Assembly: GCA_002291845.1 (NCBI GenBank) | Contig: DBAU01000080.1 | Coordinates: 42,353-80,174, forward strand | Direction: 5' to 3' | Length of the DNA: 37,822 nucleotides | From: Alphaproteobacteria bacterium UBA1002 | GTDB taxonomy: Bacteria > Pseudomonadota > Alphaproteobacteria > Rickettsiales > UBA998 | In this document: one piece after another, positions 33,968-37,822 of the stretch | Numbering within the stretch: position 1 is the first letter of the stretch | How the letters are laid out: every line of letters starts with the position of its first letter | Notes under the pieces: generated by a model | What the model saw: only the letters and a program-made list of their open reading frames with translations | What the model was told of the DNA's origin: nothing | Databases searched by the model: none | Position numbers and translations under genes: made by a program

Positions 33968-34927
33968 TTAACGCTTCTCAAGGTAACGGAGGAATTCGTT
34001 TTTCGGGGACAGGATAACGGTGGTATCATCCTTACCAAGCGTGGCACGATAGGCTTGCATGGAACGATAAAAATCGAAAAATTCCGGATCACGACTGAAG
34101 GCATCCGCATAAATGCGGGCCGCTTCTCCATCACCTTCCCCTCGAATGATCTCCGCCTTACGCTGCGCTTCGGCGAGGATCTCCGTGCGCTCACGATCCG
34201 CACTAGAGCGAATCTTGATGGATTCCTCATCGCCTTCGGAGCGGAATTTTTGTGCCTCTTCGGCTAGCTCTGCCTGCATGCGCTTGAAGGTCGATTGCGA
34301 AATCTCGGTGGGAAGATCGGCACGCAGGATGCGCACATCCACCACCTCAATGCCAAAGCCACGGCTGGTCGCTGGGGTCGCTTCTGCCGGCGCTTCAGCG
34401 GCTTGCGGTGCTTCCAGTGCCGCAGCACTGGCCTGATCCGCTGCCGCGGCCGGTTTCACCACCTCGCGGGATGCTTTGCGATTCACTTCGTCTCGCACAG
34501 CCTGCATGGTCACCTGACGCTCACTGGAGAGCAGCTCACGCAGCGACACGCCACCGATTTCCCTGCGTAGTGAAGAGATAAGGATATTGTTGAAGCGGCT
34601 ACGCAGTCCCTCTTCCGTTTTAACAGAAATGTAAAACTGGCGCGGATCAGAGATGCGATATTTGACATAAGCATCCACCACAATACGCTCACGATCCTGA
34701 GTGATCATCTCGGTGGGCGGGGCGTTGAAATCCAGCAGTCGCTTATCAAAGAATTCGACGCTCTCGATAAACGGCTTTTTCATCTTCAGGCCCGGCGTAT
34801 CTACGACACGCTTGATCTCGCCGAACTGAGTCACCAGTGCCTGTTCGGTCTGGCTCACTACAAACAGGCTGTTGAGCGCGGTGAAAAGCAGCACCACGCC
34901 ACCAAATACAACCAACGGGGTACGCAT
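33968..34927 (-). CDS. hflC: HflC, modulator of the FtsH protease
   Basis: 319 residues. One N-terminal membrane span (VVLFGGVVLLFTALNSLFVV region) and a prohibitin/SPFH domain: QTEQALVTQFGEIKRVVDTPGLKMKKPFIESVEFFDKRLL, then the helical tail with RMQAELAEEAQKFRSEGDEE and IRGEGDGEAARIYADAFSRDPEFFDFYRSMQAYR. Between them, near residues 158-190, is an Ala/Glu/Pro-rich insert (AAALEAPQAAEAPAEATPA) of low complexity. It forms the HflKC cage that surrounds FtsH. The start overlaps the hflK stop by one base (TAATG). Confidence 0.95.
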   Translation of the reverse strand: MRTPLVVFGGVVLLFTALNSLFVVSQTEQALVTQFGEIKRVVDTPGLKMKKPFIESVEFFDKRLLDFNAPPTEMITQDRERIVVDAYVKYRISDPRQFYISVKTEEGLRSRFNNILISSLRREIGGVSLRELLSSERQVTMQAVRDEVNRKASREVVKPAAAADQASAAALEAPQAAEAPAEATPATSRGFGIEVVDVRILRADLPTEISQSTFKRMQAELAEEAQKFRSEGDEESIKIRSSADRERTEILAEAQRKAEIIRGEGDGEAARIYADAFSRDPEFFDFYRSMQAYRATLGKDDTTVILSPKNEFLRYLEKR

Positions 34928-36072
34928 TAGCGTTTCTCCTTGCCAACGGCGGGTGAGAGTTCACGGAGCGGCAGATAGGGCACGACACCGCCCGCACCGC
35001 TGCCTTTTTCATCCACAATAACCTTCTGCATGCCTTGCATGATTTGTTCCATGGTCTCAAGATAGATCCGTTTGCGCGTGACGTCCTGCGCCTGGCGGAA
35101 CTCTTCATAGACTGCGAGGAAGCGCGAGCTATCCCCCTTGGCGCGGTTGACGACCTGATTTTTGTACGCGAGGGCTTCCTGTTCCATACGCGAGGCATCC
35201 CCATTGGCTTTGGGAATGATCTCATTGCGGTAGCGCTGTGCCACATTCACCGTAGTCTCACGGTCCTGCTGGGCTTTTTTTACATCCTGGAAGGATTCAA
35301 TCACCTCATCCGGTACATCCGGCTTGGAGATATTGACACCGACCACTTCAATTCCGGCATCATACGCATCAAGCGTACCCTGAATAATTGCCTGGGTACG
35401 TGTCGCGATGTTACCTTGTTCGGTCGTGAGAATATCCTGCAGCTTCATCTGGCCAACCACCTCCCGCATGGCAGATTCTGCCACAGGCTTTACCGTGCCC
35501 GCCGCATCACGCACATTAAAGAGGAACTTTTCCGGCTCCGCGGCATTGATTTTCCATTGCACTTCAAAATTAATTTCAACAATGTTGGAATCACCCGTCA
35601 GCATTTGGCTTTCCTGCAACGGCGAAAAGTTTGCCGCCTCCGCAAAAGATCGGCTGTAGATTTCCTGACCCAACTGGCTGGCCGAGGCACCAATATCGAC
35701 GGTGTTAATTCGGGTGACGCTGGGTTTCTGCACGGACTCGATGGGGTACGGCAGATGGTAGCGCAGGCCCGGCTGAGTGGTCCGGTGATACTGGCCAAAG
35801 CGCTGTACAACGCCAAGTTCATCGGCATTCACGCGGTAAATGCCCGAGCCAAGCCACAACAGCCCAATGCCCAATCCAAGCAGCAGGAGTGAACGCGAAC
35901 TCCCGGGACCGCCAAACATGCTGTTAAACGACTCCTGACTACGCCGCAGCATATCATTAAAGTCAGGTTGCGGATCGCTTGGACGGCGGGGGCCACCACC
36001 ATTGCCTGATCCACCGCCCGGGCGTGATCCCCAGGGACCTTGTCCACCTGATCCTTTATTCGTCCAGTTCAT
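34927..36072 (-). CDS. hflK: HflK, modulator of the FtsH protease
   Basis: 381 residues. A Gly/Pro-rich cytoplasmic head (first ~40 residues: GSGGQGPWGSRPGGGSGNGG) precedes a single span (about 60-77, SLLLLGLGIGLLWLGSGIY) and the SPFH domain with ADELGVVQRFGQYHRTTQPGLRYHLPYPIE and MLTGDSNIVEINFEVQW, ending in a coiled coil (VKKAQQDRETTVNVAQRYRNEIIPKANGDA) and VVPYLPLREL. It pairs with HflC at the inner membrane. It is the first gene of hflK-hflC-degP and diverges from mrp. Confidence 0.96.
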   Translation of the reverse strand: MNWTNKGSGGQGPWGSRPGGGSGNGGGPRRPSDPQPDFNDMLRRSQESFNSMFGGPGSSRSLLLLGLGIGLLWLGSGIYRVNADELGVVQRFGQYHRTTQPGLRYHLPYPIESVQKPSVTRINTVDIGASASQLGQEIYSRSFAEAANFSPLQESQMLTGDSNIVEINFEVQWKINAAEPEKFLFNVRDAAGTVKPVAESAMREVVGQMKLQDILTTEQGNIATRTQAIIQGTLDAYDAGIEVVGVNISKPDVPDEVIESFQDVKKAQQDRETTVNVAQRYRNEIIPKANGDASRMEQEALAYKNQVVNRAKGDSSRFLAVYEEFRQAQDVTRKRIYLETMEQIMQGMQKVIVDEKGSGAGGVVPYLPLRELSPAVGKEKR

Positions 36073-36180
36073 GAGCCTTACCGGGTTGGGGCTTGCGTGT
36101 TGTTCAGCTCTCGCCTACATCACGCTCACCAATGAAACTTTTCACTGCCACATATAAGCAATGCTTTGCAGGGAATTCAA

Positions 36181-37239
36181 GTGACACACTCGCCCACCCC
36201 AGATGATGTGCGAAATGCACTGCGCGCTGTGATTGATCCGCTCACCGGGCAGGACGTCATCACTGCCGGGTTGATTTCCGGCATTGCAATCAAAGAAGGC
36301 AAGGCCGGCTTCCTCATTACCATCGACCCACGACAGCAGGCAGCGCGCGCGCCATTGCAGCCAGCCTGTGAGAAAGCAGTTGCCGGCGTATCCGGCATCA
36401 CCGACGTGACGGCCGTGCTCACTGCGCAGGCTGCACCGGGGGATCCGTTACCACAGGGAGGCGTAGGGCCTGAACGCGCGCGGGCACAGTGGAACCTCAG
36501 TCCGGTAGAGAATGTACAACGCATTTTAGCCATCTCGTCAGGTAAAGGTGGGGTAGGTAAATCAACGGTAGCGACGGGCCTTGCGCTAGCATTAGCGGCA
36601 CAGGGTTTGCGCGTTGGCCTGCTGGATCTAGATCTCTACGGCCCCTCCCTGCCGCGGATGATGGGGCTGCACGATAAACCAGCACTACGCGAGCAGCGGC
36701 TGGTGCCACCGCTGGCGCATGGGGTGCAGTGCCTCTCCATGGGTTTGCTGATGGAAGGCGCCGCCGTAGTGCGCGGACCCATCATCACTAAAACGCTGCA
36801 GCAGATGCTGCGCGGCACCTGGTGGGGCGCAGAAGGCCAGCCCCTCGATGTGCTGGTGGTCGACCTGCCCCCCGGTACCGGCGACATCCAGCTCAGCCTC
36901 GCGCAAGCCGCGCCACTTGCATACAATCATGGGGGCGCGCTGCTGGTCACCACCCCGCAAATGGTGGCGGTGGAGGATGCCCACAAAGCCGCGCAAATGT
37001 GGTGCAAAGTGCATGTGCCCATCCTCGGTGTTGTTGAGAATATGAGTTGGTTTGACGACCCCGCCGGGCAGCGCCATGCCCTGTTTGGCGAAGGCGGCGG
37101 ACAGGCGCTTGCCGAGGCGTTTGATCTGCCCCTACTCGCTCAACTGCCGATGCAGCCGGCGTTGCGTCAGGAAGCCGATGACGGGCGCATCGATGCCGCG
37201 CGCTTTGCTGCACTTGCCGCCCGGCTTTCATCCCGCTAA
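36181..37239 (+). CDS. Mrp/ApbC/NBP35-family P-loop ATPase (iron-sulfur carrier)
   Basis: 352 residues from the GTG at 36181, which has AGGGA six bases upstream; a TTG at 36166 is less likely. An N-terminal FeS-assembly (MIP18-like) domain, DVRNALRAVIDPLTGQDVITAGLISGI, is joined to the Mrp ATPase: deviant Walker A SSGKGGVGKSTVATGLAL (about 119-136), DLDLYGPSLPRMMGL, VVDLPPGTGDIQLSLAQ and GVVENMSWF. The CxxC that binds the bridging cluster in ApbC is absent: the site reads DDPAGQRHALFGEGGGQAL. Many alphaproteobacterial Mrp proteins share this loss, so the cluster-carrier role is uncertain. It diverges from hflK and is 9 bases from the antitoxin gene. Confidence 0.9.
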   Translation: MTHSPTPDDVRNALRAVIDPLTGQDVITAGLISGIAIKEGKAGFLITIDPRQQAARAPLQPACEKAVAGVSGITDVTAVLTAQAAPGDPLPQGGVGPERARAQWNLSPVENVQRILAISSGKGGVGKSTVATGLALALAAQGLRVGLLDLDLYGPSLPRMMGLHDKPALREQRLVPPLAHGVQCLSMGLLMEGAAVVRGPIITKTLQQMLRGTWWGAEGQPLDVLVVDLPPGTGDIQLSLAQAAPLAYNHGGALLVTTPQMVAVEDAHKAAQMWCKVHVPILGVVENMSWFDDPAGQRHALFGEGGGQALAEAFDLPLLAQLPMQPALRQEADDGRIDAARFAALAARLSSR

Positions 37240-37248
37240 CCTGCCCTC

Positions 37249-37488
37249 ATGCAGGAACGCTACACCATCGAAGATGCACGCGACCGGCTGGTGGAGCTGA
37301 TTGAGCGCGCCGCTGCCGGAGAAGAGATCCTGCTCGGCACAGAGCCGGGGCCGCTGGTGGTGCTGCGCCGCTATGACGCGCCGAAAGAGCGCCGCTCGCT
37401 TGGCGCCCTGAAAGGCCGCATCCAGATTGCCTCCGGCTTTGATGACCCCAGCCCGGAACTGATGAAACAGCTGGGGCTGGAGAAGTGA
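37249..37488 (+). CDS. Phd/YefM-like antitoxin
   Basis: 79 residues. N-terminal Phd-like DNA-binding fold (YTIEDARDRLVELIERAAAGEEILL and GPLVVLRRY) and a C-terminal toxin-blocking tail with LGALKGRIQIASGFDDPSPELMKQLGLEK, the GxIxIAxDFD form typical of antitoxins paired with PIN toxins. It should repress its own promoter and block the toxin downstream. It starts 9 bases after mrp, so its promoter may lie inside the mrp gene. The toxin gene begins 138 bases later rather than overlapping, as is usual. Confidence 0.85.
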   Translation: MQERYTIEDARDRLVELIERAAAGEEILLGTEPGPLVVLRRYDAPKERRSLGALKGRIQIASGFDDPSPELMKQLGLEK

Positions 37489-37597
37489 GATTTTGTTTGC
37501 CCCTGCTTTCCCCTTTGTTAAGGCTTCGGAGCACACGCCAGAGTGCTGGCCTCGGCAACAGGCGCGGCTTCGCGGGCACCTCACTGACTCGCGCCTC
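37489..37597 (+). repeat. Intergenic repeat, copy B, between antitoxin and toxin
   Basis: Starts directly after the antitoxin stop codon with GATTTTGTTTGCCCCTGCT, matching the head of copy A. Its second half (37546-37597) aligns with 27246-27298 including an identical CTGACTCGCGCCTC. Copy B is about 30 bases longer in the middle, where GCCAG and CTGGC form a small hairpin. Confidence 0.6.
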
Positions 37598-37626
37598 TCT
37601 GGCACGCGTCTAACAGGACACTGTTT

Positions 37627-37822
37627 ATGAATCTCCTCCTTGATACCTTTGTCTTCCTCGCCGCGCTGGGGGATGTCGAACGGCTGAAACCGGAAGCACG
37701 CGCCGCTATCGCCGCGCCAGAACATCAGGTCTATGTCAGTGCCGCCAGTTTTTGGGAGATCGCCGCCAAAGGCAGCCTCGGCAAGCTGGATTTGCAGGTA
37801 GGCCTGCGCGAACTGGCCAAGG
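37627..37822 (+). CDS. PIN-domain (VapC-like) toxin, N-terminal part (runs off right edge)
   Basis: The ATG at 37627 opens a frame with no stop to the window edge, 65 residues. It begins MNLLLDTFVFLAALGDVERL with the first PIN Asp (LLLDT), then PEARAAIAAPEHQVYVSAASFWEIAAKGSLGKLDL, whose SAASFWEIAAK holds the second acidic residue. VapC toxins are RNases that cut tRNA or rRNA. The usual THVFLW reads TFVFLA, a mild change. No strong Shine-Dalgarno is seen (ACAGGA stands about ten bases upstream). Confidence 0.9.
   Translation, partial: MNLLLDTFVFLAALGDVERLKPEARAAIAAPEHQVYVSAASFWEIAAKGSLGKLDLQVGLRELAK

Noticed and set aside
35035..35892. Open frame of 285 codons on the plus strand
   Set aside because: Antisense to hflK, whose SPFH domain is unmistakable; no ribosome site or recognisable product.
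36073..36180. Heat-shock (sigma-32) promoter before hflK
   Set aside because: No CTTGAA / CCCCAT pair at proper spacing.

Overview
The window looks like a stretch of an alphaproteobacterial chromosome of moderate-to-high GC. The clues are gene order and families: acpP-fabF-mltG, radA next to cvpA-purF, a DUF6111-like membrane protein coupled to a CCA-adding enzyme, hflK-hflC-degP opposite an Mrp/ApbC gene whose C-terminal CxxC is missing (as in many alphaproteobacteria), glnD, and a PhoX phosphatase beside a PhoB-type regulator. I cannot name the genus. I see no phage, insertion sequence, CRISPR array, rRNA or tRNA. Genes are densely packed and no gap exceeds 300 bases.

Layout. 1-778 (-) is the start of a calcium-binding RTX/Calx-beta protein that runs off the left edge. 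1001-4299 (-) holds an OmpA-like lipo/peptidoglycan-binding protein, then (reading leftward from acpP) acpP, fabF and mltG. 4575-6109 (+) is mlaE-mlaF, the permease and ATPase of a lipid-trafficking ABC system. 6112-9072 (-) is one very large gene whose protein reads as LOG-like / HAM1-like / LOG-like / LOG, the most unusual item here. 9254-13610 has radA, a secreted peptidoglycan-binding protein on the other strand, cvpA and purF. 13649-15125 has two small genes and NAD kinase. 15204-17250 is a family-4 glycosyltransferase coupled to a methyltransferase-like protein with a broken SAM motif. 17266-20465 (-) is a type I secretion ABC transporter plus its membrane-fusion partner, which could export the RTX protein at the left edge. 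20656-21573 (-) is an EamA transporter.

21649-26374 carries glnD, a small secreted protein, the DUF6111-like protein and the CCA-adding enzyme. 26486-29339 has phoB and phoX, with two kinds of intergenic repeat between them. 29408-31209 (-) has a second EamA transporter and a helical protein of unknown function. 31283-32437 is hemW. 32441-36072 (-) is the membrane quality-control group hflK-hflC-degP. 36181-37239 is mrp/apbC. The right edge has a Phd/YefM-like antitoxin and the start of a PIN-domain toxin, separated by an unexpected 138-base spacer that contains a second copy of the repeat seen after phoB.

Themes: envelope construction and maintenance (fatty acid synthesis, Mla, MltG, OmpA, PG-binding protein, HflKC/DegP), nucleotide metabolism (PurF, NAD kinase, the LOG/HAM1 fusion), and nitrogen/phosphate control (GlnD, PhoB, PhoX). 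All function assignments come from reading translated motifs by eye; no database search was possible.
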